62,995 nucleotides of DNA. Source: Clostridium sp. CAG:710. GTDB lineage: Bacteria > Bacillota_I > Bacilli_A > RF39 > UBA660. Numbering within the stretch: position 1 is the first letter of the stretch; each line of letters opens with the position of its first letter. Shown here piece after piece: positions 8,826-18,338 of the stretch. The translations under genes were made by a program, and so were the position numbers. The notes beneath the pieces are model-generated. The model ran no database searches, was not told where the DNA came from, and saw only the letters and a program-made list of their open reading frames with translations. Location of the stretch: contig HF996843.1 in the NCBI GenBank assembly GCA_000432595.1, forward strand, positions 1 to 62,995, read 5' to 3'.

Positions 8826-11030
8826 TTATTCATCATCGTCATCAAAGAAATCATCAAAGAATCTATCTTCTCTAACTTCTTCATCAAGAGATATAGTAGG
8901 AACATCCTTCTTAACAGGTTCATCTTTTGGTTTAACCTCTTCTTTTACGACTTTAGGTTCAACTCTAGGTTTCTCTTCTTCAATCCTAGAAGGTTGTCTT
9001 AATTTTTCATTGATTCTTTCTTCTAATTTATTAATATCCATTGTAGATGATGTAGCCTTTTCCTTTTCAGGTTTAACTGGTTTTACATCTTTAACTGGCT
9101 TATTAGCTTCAGCTTTTTCTTCTTCCTCTAAAGCAGCAATTTTAGCATCTATTTTCTTAACTAAATCATCAATGTTAATTCCACCATTAGAGCCACCTGT
9201 TGGCCTAGATTGAGGCATTGGTCTATCTTGTTGACCAAACATAGGAGGCATACCAGGGAATCCAGCACCAAATCCCCCTCCAACAGGCATCCCACTATCA
9301 GACATCATACTCTTAAGCTTTTCTTGTCTTCTAGTATTTACATAATCCTTAATATTAAATACCTTAACTTCTCTCTTTTCTCTTTCGGGATAAGTGGCTT
9401 TTGGATAAGATTTACCAAATTTAGCCTTCATTTTAAAATACGGAGTAAATTTAGTTTTAAATGGTTGCATACGAATTCTAAGTATAATAACCTCAAATTG
9501 TTTCATACGTTGTAGGTCTGAAACAGTAACAAGTGGTGTTGAAGCAGTTTTATCATCTTTTTTAGACTTAACTTCACCACACATCTTACTAATTTCTTCC
9601 AAAGCTTTTAACTCAGTAGTAATAAGATAAATTATATTACCACAGTTACCACGAATTGTTTCAGCATTTTCTTTACCATAAACTTGATCAAGTTGTGCAA
9701 AGTTCTGGATAATCATAGTAAATCTAATACGTCTAGAACGCGCTGCAGTAATCATAGTAGTAATATCTTTTAAAGGTGGCATATTTGCAAACTCATCTAG
9801 CAAGAAATTAGTTCTTACAGGAAGTTTACCACCATGTTTCTGAGCAACTGAAATTAATGTTTCATAACATTGTTTCAATAATATAGTAACTAAAGAATGG
9901 TAAGTTTTCTTCTCATCTTGAATAACTATAAATAATGCAGTTGGTTTTTCACCAATTTCTTCAAGATTTACATCATTATATGCAAGCATCTCAGATAAAT
10001 TTTCACGAGAAGCAAATAACTTTATCTTTTGCTTAAATACTGCAATAATAGAACCTTTTGTTTCATTAGGAGCCATTATTGTACCTGAAGCATTAACATA
10101 TGCAGGAGATGCAGGATCCTTAAAACTAAAATATTCTTTAGCATATGTAGAACCGCCACATTTTTCTTCTCCTACTGTAGTCATTAAACTAATAGTATTT
10201 ATATTTACCTCTTCTGGTTTAGCATCTTCAAACATACCAAGTGATAAACCAGAAAAATAATCGGCAGAAGTTTTTTCCCAGAATGGATCAGCATTTCCAC
10301 TATTTTCTTCGTACAAAATATTAGCAGCCAAGTCATCTAGAAGCTCTATTGCCTTATCTTGATTACCAGATTTATACATATTATATGGAAGTGATAATGG
10401 ATTCCATGCATTACCCTGTTGAGGATCACGGAAGTTTAATAGTAATATATTATATCCCTTATCTTTTAACATATTAGCAGTAGCTTCGTAAATTTCACCC
10501 TTAGGGTCAGTAATAATCATAGATTCCTTATGTTTAGCTAAGAGTTCTACAGTTGGAAAAATTACAGTTTGAGTTTTACCAGAACCAGTAGCACCAATAA
10601 CTAAGTTATGATATTCACCATCATCAACCCATATTTCATTATCTTTTAATATTAAAGGAACCCCCGCAACAGAAGAATTAGGATCTGACGGATTAACATA
10701 TTTTAATTCCTTCTTCATCTCTTTTTCTTTTGCCCATCTAGAATATCCTTTATCTTTCTTGTTAGTAGTAAATCCAAATCCTTCATCTCTTTCAAAAAAA
10801 TATGAGCTCACAGTAGCAAATATTCCACCAAGAAACAATATATAAAATAATAATGTAGTAAATAAATATTGCGGTCCAAATGCTGGAAAAGGATTAAGTC
10901 CATAAAAATGGCCTTCATTTAACAAAACAGGAATGTTTAAAACTCCTATTGCTACAACATATAAAAGGAATATAGCAAATAAAACAAATATCAATACATC
11001 CTGTGCATCTGCCCTAAATTTAAGTTTCAT
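8826..11030 (-). CDS. VirD4/TraG-type T4SS coupling ATPase
   Basis: This is a 734-residue protein when read from the ATG at 11030, which has GGAAGAGGG six bases upstream; the ATG at 11036 is too close to that site. Two N-terminal membrane helices (about 13-35 and 55-78) are followed by Walker A LVIGATGSGKTQT (about 145-157), the ITDPKGEIYE motif and Walker B-like FLLDEFANMPPL, as in TraG/TrsK/VirD4 coupling proteins. These pump substrates into the T4SS channel. The last 150 residues are a Gly/Pro-rich linker plus charged tail with two similar helical motifs (INIDDLVKKIDAKIAALEE and MDINKLEERINEKLRQ) and a very acidic end (DDFFDDDDE). It is the last gene of the secretion operon. Confidence 0.92.
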   Translation of the reverse strand: MKLKFRADAQDVLIFVLFAIFLLYVVAIGVLNIPVLLNEGHFYGLNPFPAFGPQYLFTTLLFYILFLGGIFATVSSYFFERDEGFGFTTNKKDKGYSRWAKEKEMKKELKYVNPSDPNSSVAGVPLILKDNEIWVDDGEYHNLVIGATGSGKTQTVIFPTVELLAKHKESMIITDPKGEIYEATANMLKDKGYNILLLNFRDPQQGNAWNPLSLPYNMYKSGNQDKAIELLDDLAANILYEENSGNADPFWEKTSADYFSGLSLGMFEDAKPEEVNINTISLMTTVGEEKCGGSTYAKEYFSFKDPASPAYVNASGTIMAPNETKGSIIAVFKQKIKLFASRENLSEMLAYNDVNLEEIGEKPTALFIVIQDEKKTYHSLVTILLKQCYETLISVAQKHGGKLPVRTNFLLDEFANMPPLKDITTMITAARSRRIRFTMIIQNFAQLDQVYGKENAETIRGNCGNIIYLITTELKALEEISKMCGEVKSKKDDKTASTPLVTVSDLQRMKQFEVIILRIRMQPFKTKFTPYFKMKAKFGKSYPKATYPEREKREVKVFNIKDYVNTRRQEKLKSMMSDSGMPVGGGFGAGFPGMPPMFGQQDRPMPQSRPTGGSNGGINIDDLVKKIDAKIAALEEEEKAEANKPVKDVKPVKPEKEKATSSTMDINKLEERINEKLRQPSRIEEEKPRVEPKVVKEEVKPKDEPVKKDVPTISLDEEVREDRFFDDFFDDDDE

Positions 11031-11048
11031 AAACATCCCTCTTCCTAA

Positions 11049-11753
11049 CTATATTCTATTATTACGATTTGCTTTTTTTCTTAAGATTATTATAACAATA
11101 AATAGAGAAATTGCAATAAATAAAGAAATAAATAAAATTATTTTAATTCTTTTATCATGATTTTTTTGATCTCTAATAACATACTTATTTTGGTATATTT
11201 TAACATAAATTGGTTTATTTTTATAATTGTTTTTATTTATATTCCAACAATAATAGCCGTTCTTTATCTCATCAGAATTATTTTCTACAACCTTATGATT
11301 AGTTTTTAATCTAACATTAATATGATCAAGAGTATTAATTTCTGAAAAACATTTATTGTATTCCCCCACCGAAAAAATATAGTATTCACCATCTTCTACA
11401 AAAGAAAATTTGTCATAGCACTTATTCGGTATTAAGGCATCATAATAATTTTGAGAGTCAAAACTGAACTTATAATTAATTCCTATAAGGTTTCCACTGT
11501 TATACCTTGTTTTATTATAATAATCAACTCCAGGTATTTTTTCACTAGAATATGTATCAACAACTTCACTATATTTAGCAAAAGTAGGTGTACTCATCTC
11601 AGCATTTATTGATAATAAATTATTAGAATTATTATCAACAAGAACAGTAGCTTCTTCATCTATTTTGTTATCATAAATAGTTACATCGTAATTAACAGTG
11701 CATCCGAAAAGGAAAGGAAAAATTAAAGTTAAAAGTAAAAATTTTTTTTTCAT
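11049..11753 (-). CDS. predicted lipoprotein with C-terminal membrane helix in T4SS operon
   Basis: About 234 residues. The ATG at 11753 follows AGAGGTGA at the correct spacing. The N-terminus is a lipoprotein signal (KKKFLLLTLIFPFLFGC, lipobox FLFGC). The extracytoplasmic part begins with beta-strand-like TVNYDVTIYDN, resembling LppM-type lipoproteins (weak match), and contains several Cys. A strong hydrophobic helix (IILFISLFIAISLFIVIII) near the C-terminus precedes a basic tail. It lies between the CHAP protein and VirD4 genes and is likely an envelope component of the secretion apparatus. I do not recognise a specific family. Confidence 0.7.
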   Translation of the reverse strand: MKKKFLLLTLIFPFLFGCTVNYDVTIYDNKIDEEATVLVDNNSNNLLSINAEMSTPTFAKYSEVVDTYSSEKIPGVDYYNKTRYNSGNLIGINYKFSFDSQNYYDALIPNKCYDKFSFVEDGEYYIFSVGEYNKCFSEINTLDHINVRLKTNHKVVENNSDEIKNGYYCWNINKNNYKNKPIYVKIYQNKYVIRDQKNHDKRIKIILFISLFIAISLFIVIIILRKKANRNNRI

Positions 11754-11764
11754 AAATATCACCT

Positions 11765-13600
11765 CTACTTAGGCTGACCTAAATATATATAGCATTGAAA
11801 TGTATATCTGTATAAACTTTTCATTTCAGAGATAGCAACAGTCTTCGTACGAAAACATCCACTATTATCTCTTTCACAATAAGCCTTTCTTTCAGCAGCA
11901 GTAAATCCCGAAGCAGAATACTTTCTTCTTACGCACTCCCCATTAGTACATCCCTCAGTAAATGTTGGACCAACATTCAAGCCGGCTTCCGAAATTATTA
12001 CTTTACCATCTGAAACGCTTTCAACAACCGCAACATGACCATACGAACCATTTTTCCAAGAAACAATTGCTCCAACTTGTGGCTTAGTAGAATCATAGCC
12101 AACTGCAAATTTTTTCATATCATAATTCACTGAATCACAATATGTACCACCATTACCATTATAACTCCACGATTTGCCATTATTAAAATTAGCCAAAACT
12201 TCCTGGGCACGTGCTGAAGCATACCATGCACATTCTCCCTCTAACCAACCATTTGCAGCAAAACGTTCCGGCGTAGATTGATTATAAAAAAACTTATTAT
12301 CCCTTAATGGCCTACTCAGTCTTTGTTGGAATCCATCCACTGTAGTCAATCCATTTCCACCATTACCATTTATATCAGAACTATTCATATTTCGCTTTAT
12401 ATCATCATAATATAAATAAATAAAATGAATTATTTCCTTTTTTTTATTTTCTAATTCAGTACCAGTCAATGATCCCGTATAATTATCGTAATAATCTTCA
12501 ATAAAATCACTATATAACCATTGAAAAAATTTGCTTCCTGTTGATTCAGGATTATTATAATCCCCTTCAGAAACATCATTATCACTGTTAGTAATAGCTT
12601 TTGCAACCTTTTTTATATATTTCTTCATCTTGCGTTTAGGGGCAGAAGAAATAATATCATTTTTAGTTACACAAGAGCCATTAGTCAATTCTTCTTCAGA
12701 ACAATCATCCTCATAATCAGCATCATCAGTATATTCTTCATTATCTTTATACGCAGTCAATACAGCTATAACCATAGGCTTATTAACACTACCATATGTT
12801 TCAACGTTTGAATAAAACGCTTCATATTTTTCCGATATAACAGTACCAATCTCGCCATTTTTATTTCCCTTAGTATAAGTTAAACCATCAGCATATTTAA
12901 ATCCGATATTAAATGGAACAAGCATTATTATAAATATAAAAAAGAAAGCAGCTATTGCACCCAAAATAATTTTGCTTTTTTTCATAACAGAAACAATTGT
13001 TTCTATCAACTTTTTTGTTCCCTTAATAGGAGCATCAACTACAGAAGAAGCATTTTCAGCTTCCCGCATAGCAGGTGCTCCCAATGGAGAATCCGCAATT
13101 TTTTCAGCAATTTCACCAGAACCAGGCAAAGGGATAAAATTGGCAAGGCTTTTAACAGCTCCTTTATATGCATTACGTTTTAAACTTTTAGCCAATTCAC
13201 TATTACCATCATTTGCATCATTGGATTTTTTCCCTTTATTGTTAGTAGAACGATCATTATTTTCTTTTAGTTGATTGCTCTTTTTATCTGCACTAGTTTT
13301 ATTTTTTAAGTCCCCTTTTTGATTAGAAACTATATTATCATTTGATTTTGTATCAGAATTGGGCATTGTATTTGAAGGCTCTTTTTTTTGCTCTGAAGAG
13401 TTAGAATCATCCATTTTAGGATCAGGATGATTTTTTTTACGTGTTGCCATTGGATTAAGTCCAGCAATTTTTGCACCTTTTTTAATTGCATCAATATTGT
13501 TAGCAATCCCACTAATCTTTTGGGATGCAGAATATATATCATTTTTTAAATTATTATTATTTTCCTGTTGCTGTTCTAATTCATCATTATCGTAATCCAT
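11765..13600 (-). CDS. T4SS-associated membrane-anchored CHAP-domain peptidoglycan hydrolase
   Basis: This is a 611-residue protein. The first 130 residues are Asn/Lys-rich and probably disordered. One membrane helix (IILGAIAAFFFIFIIMLVPF) lies near 215-235. After a variable region, the C-terminal 160 residues form a CHAP amidase/endopeptidase domain with catalytic Cys in GECAWYASARAQ (about 456) and His in YGHVAVVES. Such enzymes are the Gram-positive counterpart of VirB1: they open the wall for the channel. This one lacks the additional lysozyme-like (SLT) domain common in conjugative versions. The N-terminus is predicted to be cytoplasmic and the hydrolase domain extracellular. Several Cys in the last 60 residues may form disulfides. 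Confidence 0.88.
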   Translation of the reverse strand: MDYDNDELEQQQENNNNLKNDIYSASQKISGIANNIDAIKKGAKIAGLNPMATRKKNHPDPKMDDSNSSEQKKEPSNTMPNSDTKSNDNIVSNQKGDLKNKTSADKKSNQLKENNDRSTNNKGKKSNDANDGNSELAKSLKRNAYKGAVKSLANFIPLPGSGEIAEKIADSPLGAPAMREAENASSVVDAPIKGTKKLIETIVSVMKKSKIILGAIAAFFFIFIIMLVPFNIGFKYADGLTYTKGNKNGEIGTVISEKYEAFYSNVETYGSVNKPMVIAVLTAYKDNEEYTDDADYEDDCSEEELTNGSCVTKNDIISSAPKRKMKKYIKKVAKAITNSDNDVSEGDYNNPESTGSKFFQWLYSDFIEDYYDNYTGSLTGTELENKKKEIIHFIYLYYDDIKRNMNSSDINGNGGNGLTTVDGFQQRLSRPLRDNKFFYNQSTPERFAANGWLEGECAWYASARAQEVLANFNNGKSWSYNGNGGTYCDSVNYDMKKFAVGYDSTKPQVGAIVSWKNGSYGHVAVVESVSDGKVIISEAGLNVGPTFTEGCTNGECVRRKYSASGFTAAERKAYCERDNSGCFRTKTVAISEMKSLYRYTFQCYIYLGQPK

Positions 13601-13631
13601 CTAACTCACCGCCTTACATCAAATATAAATA

Positions 13632-15425
13632 TTATAGTCCTCCGCCACTTCCAAATGAAGATAATTCTTCTGGAGTAACAACAACATTAATTCTCATTCT
13701 TCTGTTACCACATACAAACAATGCTTCACCCTGAGAATATTGTTTAATGCTTTCAGCTTCATTATCATTTAAGTCAATTAGTTTGCTTAAATCCTCAACA
13801 GCTTGCTTTTTTAATCCCATTACTAAGTAATAAGAAGCATTATCAAATATTGCCTTTCCTTGCATTAATACTTCAGGAGCAGCAAAATCACTAGGTTGTT
13901 GAGTAATTATAATTGAACCTGTATTATATTTTCTAGCACGTCTTTGTACTTGTGCTAAAAAGTCAGCTCCCAGTGCATTATGATCTCCTAAAAGAACATG
14001 AGCTTCATCTATCATAAATACAGTATCAACATCTTTATCTAAACATAATCCCCAAGCATATTTTAATATATTGAAGAACAATGCATTCTTGATATTAGAT
14101 TCAGTGTTCATTAATTCCTTTATATTAAATACTATAAAATCACTATCATGTTGAATAGTTGTATGTCCGTTAAAATAATATTTAAGTTCATTAGTAAATG
14201 GTCTGATCTTTAATTCTAGTCTTTCCATTATATCTCTTTCATGAGTATGTTCTGGCATACTCATTAATATTGCTTTAATAGTTTCGTATACATCAGAGAA
14301 AGTTGGATAATCATTTGGTCCATAATTATAAAAATCTTTATCAAAATCTATTCCAAATCTCTTATATGTTGCTTGTACAACCTCAGTAAATAAAGTCAAT
14401 ACATCCTCTTCAATTGATGGATCATAATATTTCATAAATGCTTTTAAAAATTGTAGGGTTCTAGTTAATACTGTATAACCAAGCCCTTGTTTAATCTCAT
14501 CTTCATCAGCATCTATTACTATTTGTAGTGGATTTATCATACCATATTCTCCACCTTTACCAAGGTCAATAGTATCTCCACCATAAGTTCTAGCCATCTC
14601 GCCTATTTCATCTTCAGGGTCGATTGCAACTATTTGACATCCATTTCTAATATGTCCACGAAGTAACAATTTAGCTGCGGTTGATTTACCGGAACCAGAT
14701 GTACCAAGTAAAATCATGTTAGCATTATTTCTATTATTCTCTTTTTTAATTTTATATAAGAATTGATTAAATAATATAACACCCCCAGAGAAATCAACAC
14801 CTAAAAGTGTAGATAATCCGGGATCTTTAATACTATCAAATATAAATGGATACATTGCAGCCATTGTAATAGATGGAATTGGAGTACCAATCCTATCTTC
14901 GATATCTTGTTTAGGGAATATTGGTAAAATAGATTTTAACACTTTTTCTTGTTCAAATCTAAGTGAAACAGCTCTTAACTCCATTGCATCCAAGTAGTTT
15001 TTAACATTAGTTTTCTTCATTTCAAGTTCTTCTTTAGTATTAGCAGTTATCATAATATGCATTTGAAAATCAAAGATTCTAGATTGACTAGATGCAAGCA
15101 TAGAAACAAAATATTCCAATGATTCATAATCAACCCTAATTCGCTCTTGTATAGTCCTATCTCTCTCATTTTGATAATTTGTTTTTAGCTCAGCAATTTG
15201 TTTATTAAGCATCTTAGAAATTGTAGAGAAAGGTACAGGAATATGCTTAATTACAACCTTGATGCCAGCCATAGTAGTAAGAGTGGATAAATAGCCTGGT
15301 GATATGAACTTCGGATATGAAACAACTGTTAGTAATGTTGCATACTTATCACTAATAAAGAAGTCACTTGGATTAAACTGTAATCCTTTAGGTGCAATTT
15401 GTGATTTAAATTTCATTTTACTCAT
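13632..15425 (-). CDS. virB4: VirB4-like T4SS ATPase, main (C-terminal) part
   Basis: This is a 597-residue ATPase with Walker A LLGTSGSGKSTAAKLLL (about 239-255), IDPEDEIGEMA downstream and Walker B TVFMIDEAHVLLG, as in the VirB4/TrsE/PrgJ (CagE/TrbE-type) family that powers T4SS assembly and transport. Canonical Gram-positive VirB4 proteins are about 750-850 residues. The missing N-terminal part matches the 182-residue gene immediately upstream, with which it shares an ATGA stop-start overlap. Residues 1-200 retain the long helical region typical of the middle of VirB4. Both pieces have clean ribosome sites and no decay, so the split looks functional. Confidence 0.92.
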   Translation of the reverse strand: MSKMKFKSQIAPKGLQFNPSDFFISDKYATLLTVVSYPKFISPGYLSTLTTMAGIKVVIKHIPVPFSTISKMLNKQIAELKTNYQNERDRTIQERIRVDYESLEYFVSMLASSQSRIFDFQMHIMITANTKEELEMKKTNVKNYLDAMELRAVSLRFEQEKVLKSILPIFPKQDIEDRIGTPIPSITMAAMYPFIFDSIKDPGLSTLLGVDFSGGVILFNQFLYKIKKENNRNNANMILLGTSGSGKSTAAKLLLRGHIRNGCQIVAIDPEDEIGEMARTYGGDTIDLGKGGEYGMINPLQIVIDADEDEIKQGLGYTVLTRTLQFLKAFMKYYDPSIEEDVLTLFTEVVQATYKRFGIDFDKDFYNYGPNDYPTFSDVYETIKAILMSMPEHTHERDIMERLELKIRPFTNELKYYFNGHTTIQHDSDFIVFNIKELMNTESNIKNALFFNILKYAWGLCLDKDVDTVFMIDEAHVLLGDHNALGADFLAQVQRRARKYNTGSIIITQQPSDFAAPEVLMQGKAIFDNASYYLVMGLKKQAVEDLSKLIDLNDNEAESIKQYSQGEALFVCGNRRMRINVVVTPEELSSFGSGGGL

Positions 15426-15970
15426 AGTGCCACCACCGTTCCAAATTCTGTTGTAACTCCACCATTTAAGAAGTTATCAAGTATTACTCTAAGGTCTTCA
15501 TTAGTTGTTTGACTTGCAACAAGTCCGCACCCAGAAAGGCCATTTATAAGCAATCTGATCTTTTTCTGTATAAGGTCAGAATTCTTTTCCTTGAACAAAA
15601 TATAATACTCAGTATCAACAACACTATTATTAACAAAACCATTACCTTTATCAATATCTTCCCTTATAAGTTTTCTAATTGCAGGATGCTGAGTCTGATT
15701 GTACAAAAGTTGAAGCTGTGACAAATATACTGTTATGTCAACAGGTCTATCTGCACATACCAGCCAAAATTCAAAATCAATTTGATTATAAAAGTTTTTT
15801 AATCCTGTTAAAATATTTGCTTGTGATTGTTCATCAAGTATAAATATATTACGTGGCATAATTTTAACACCCGTAACAGAAAGTTTATTTTCTAATAGAA
15901 TTGTGCCATTTACTATATCTCTAACCGGCACCCAATCTTCCGTATACCTGCTACTCATCCTCTTTGCCAT
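15422..15970 (-). CDS. VirB4 N-terminal-domain protein (split VirB4)
   Basis: A 182-residue soluble protein, with DWVPVRDIVNGTILLENK and GVKIMPRNIFILDE, resembles the N-terminal domain of PrgJ/TrsE-type VirB4 proteins (the 'dispatch' motif followed by an alpha/beta domain). It ends exactly where the ATPase gene starts (ATGA overlap). Together the two encode 779 residues, the normal length of one VirB4. It also overlaps the end of the PrgI-like gene by 20 bp. The overlaps imply strict stoichiometry. A recent frameshift is an alternative, but the good start context of the downstream gene argues against it. Confidence 0.75.
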   Translation of the reverse strand: MAKRMSSRYTEDWVPVRDIVNGTILLENKLSVTGVKIMPRNIFILDEQSQANILTGLKNFYNQIDFEFWLVCADRPVDITVYLSQLQLLYNQTQHPAIRKLIREDIDKGNGFVNNSVVDTEYYILFKEKNSDLIQKKIRLLINGLSGCGLVASQTTNEDLRVILDNFLNGGVTTEFGTVVAL

Positions 15971-16274
15971 CTAGACAACACCAACCTTTCCATATATATC
16001 TTCTTCTATCTACAAAAAAGAAATTATAAATATTACCTATAACAACCATAACATTATGCTGATTGGGAATTGGAAGAACCAAAAAACCAGTAATAAACGT
16101 TGGAGATAAAACTCCCAAGGCAACACTCAAAGAGGCCAAATCATTCTGAAATATTAAAAGCAATATTATTGTAACGAAAATTCCACTTCCAAAGACTATT
16201 AAATCAATAGGTCTAAAAAAGCCAAGTATAAGTTTCCCCCTATTAGAATTAGCGGGGATTAAATATCCATTCAT
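15951..16274 (-). CDS. PrgI/VirB3-like T4SS inner-membrane protein
   Basis: This is a 107-residue protein with two membrane helices (about 24-45 and 47-67) and a basic cytoplasmic end (VDRRRYIWKG). The arrangement MNGYLIPANSN...FFRPIDLIVFGSG is typical of the PrgI family, the Gram-positive equivalent of VirB3, which anchors VirB4 to the membrane. As in conjugative plasmids, it lies directly upstream of the VirB4 genes. AGGGTGTG precedes the ATG. Confidence 0.85.
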   Translation of the reverse strand: MNGYLIPANSNRGKLILGFFRPIDLIVFGSGIFVTIILLLIFQNDLASLSVALGVLSPTFITGFLVLPIPNQHNVMVVIGNIYNFFFVDRRRYIWKGWCCLDGKEDE

Positions 16275-16291
16275 TTATTATCACACCCTTT

Positions 16292-18325
16292 TTACTTATT
16301 ATTATTTTTAACGAATGCCCTATTAGCTTCTCTAGTTGCCATTCCTTCTCTGTCAACAGATTTAGCAACATCAGCACCATGGCGTCCAAGATCTTTAAAG
16401 TGAGTATCTGTTGCAGAAGATGCAGATGAAAGCTCAGTAGTGAATCCGCCTCTATTACTAGCAGAAACATTATTCATATGTTCAGTATAAGAAGCTTTGC
16501 TATTCTCAATAGTAGAAATTGCAGCTGAAGGATCGCTAGCAACTCTAGCATCATAATCAGCAAGCCATTGGTTAGTAACAGATTCATCAAAATCTTTCAT
16601 TATTTCTCTAGCAGTATTCATTGAATATGTAGTTCCACGGAAAGTAAGACTATTATCACCATTTCTAACAGCATTATCAAACAAGCTCTTAAAGAATGAC
16701 GCATCGCCAACTCTACCACCAACTTTGCCAGTGGTATGACCTGAAATATCAGTATATTGTTTTGCAGTGGCAACCCTCATACCAGGAGTGTTATACCCCT
16801 TTTCTTTAGCAAAATCACGAATTGATTTTATATCACTTGCAGCTGCATTCAAGTTTTGTGCATCTTCTATTTTAGCTTTATCAGGATCGGGAATACCAAA
16901 TGCGTCCTCAACCCTCGCTCTAAATCTACCAAATGCAGTAGAACCAGCAGCTGCTGCAGCAAGTTGCCTTTGATTAAGTTGTCCTATTTGTGAAGCGGCA
17001 TTTCTCATACCAGCGAATGGATTTCCATTTTCGGCCCCCCTATATCCTTGATGTAATCCACGTGCACCACCGGTTAGTGCACCTCCAAGTCCAGCAGCAA
17101 GTATTCCACCGACGCCAGCCCCTCTAGCCTTGGCGGCCATTCCAGCACCAGCAGCACGTGAAGCCATACCGATTCCTACACCGCCTAGCACGCCAGCAGC
17201 AGTACCAAGTTGTTTCAAGCCGCCAAATAAGCCTCCACCGCCACTATCTTTAATACCTAAAGCATCCTTAAGAAATTTAGGGGCCTCTTTTGCAAAGAAG
17301 AATAAGCCAATAGTAAGAAACACGCGCATAAAACATTTAGCAGAAAAACTTGCATCACCCATTTGTTTAAATCCATCTCCAAATAATCCACCATTAGGCG
17401 TTAACGTCTTCGATGATAAAAAAACCAGTAAATACAAAACACCAATTTTAACAAAAATATCAATATAAGTAGAAAAGAAGGTTTTAACCCAAGAAGCAAA
17501 AGCCCCATCCTTAGATGATTTTGGATCAATGTATGACATTATTGGTATAGGAGCAACCATTTGAAGAACAACAAGTTTAAAAGTTCTCTTGGCAATATCA
17601 AGTGCAATACCAATAAGAATGACTGACATTGCAATACCAGCAATTGTAGTCAAAGGCCACATATATTGATAATCATATTCAGTATTGCCAGCCCCTGAAT
17701 CGGTTACACTTTGTTGAAAATCATCAAGAGTTGTTATATCATTGGTGGACTCCATAACACTCGAAGTTGAACATTTGGATGGATTATTTTTACACTCAAC
17801 AGGATAATAAAAGTTAAGAAGCATATTAACTGCCATTTGATTACCAAAACTAGCAGTAGTTCCATCAGAATTAGTTATTTGACCACTAGCTTGTTCTTCT
17901 GTTAAACCCAAAATTATTTTAGGAAGAGTCTTTAGAACCCCACTTTGTAACATATTAAGTGCCGTTTGTTTATTATTAATTGGACTAAAAAATAATATAG
18001 GGACAGCAATAAGCATAGCAATCATAGTTACGACTCTAGCAACTATTTTACCAGCTCCCTGTTCTTTATCAACCATCTTATCTGGAGATACTATATATTG
18101 AAGAAAAGAGAAAGACAACTTAAATATCATAAAAATTCCAAGTATTAAATAAACTCTCTTATAAATAACCTCGATAAGTTGTGGATCATACATAAGATTG
18201 GATAAATTAAAAATTCCTTCAAAAATCCAGCCGATGAGCGAATATATTATATAATCAATTGCGCCAAAAAAATTCCTAAAAATATCATTATACCAAATTG
18301 CTTTGTCCATTGTTAAAATCATCAT
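16292..18325 (-). CDS. VirB6/TrbL-like polytopic T4SS channel protein
   Basis: About 677 residues when read from the ATG at 18325, which has AGGGGG upstream; the TTG at 18334 overlaps that site. The N-terminal half has at least six hydrophobic segments (for example IDYIIYSLIGWIFEGIF, VYLILGIFMIFKLSFSFLQ and VFLTIGLFFFAKEAPKFL), the layout of VirB6-like channel proteins. The second half is soluble, starting with a Gly/Ala-rich linker (GGGGLFGGLKQLG) and continuing as an Ala-rich helical domain of 300 residues, like the long cytoplasmic tails of Gram-positive VirB6 homologues. It is the operon gene between the VirB2-domain surface protein and PrgI. Confidence 0.85.
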   Translation of the reverse strand: MMILTMDKAIWYNDIFRNFFGAIDYIIYSLIGWIFEGIFNLSNLMYDPQLIEVIYKRVYLILGIFMIFKLSFSFLQYIVSPDKMVDKEQGAGKIVARVVTMIAMLIAVPILFFSPINNKQTALNMLQSGVLKTLPKIILGLTEEQASGQITNSDGTTASFGNQMAVNMLLNFYYPVECKNNPSKCSTSSVMESTNDITTLDDFQQSVTDSGAGNTEYDYQYMWPLTTIAGIAMSVILIGIALDIAKRTFKLVVLQMVAPIPIMSYIDPKSSKDGAFASWVKTFFSTYIDIFVKIGVLYLLVFLSSKTLTPNGGLFGDGFKQMGDASFSAKCFMRVFLTIGLFFFAKEAPKFLKDALGIKDSGGGGLFGGLKQLGTAAGVLGGVGIGMASRAAGAGMAAKARGAGVGGILAAGLGGALTGGARGLHQGYRGAENGNPFAGMRNAASQIGQLNQRQLAAAAAGSTAFGRFRARVEDAFGIPDPDKAKIEDAQNLNAAASDIKSIRDFAKEKGYNTPGMRVATAKQYTDISGHTTGKVGGRVGDASFFKSLFDNAVRNGDNSLTFRGTTYSMNTAREIMKDFDESVTNQWLADYDARVASDPSAAISTIENSKASYTEHMNNVSASNRGGFTTELSSASSATDTHFKDLGRHGADVAKSVDREGMATREANRAFVKNNNK

Positions 18326-18338
18326 AAAAAACAACCCC

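Noticed and set aside
16767..17468. Long plus-strand Ala/Pro-rich ORFs opposite the VirB6-like gene
   Set aside because: They mirror the Ala/Gly-rich coding strand; no start context, and composition is that of an antisense shadow.
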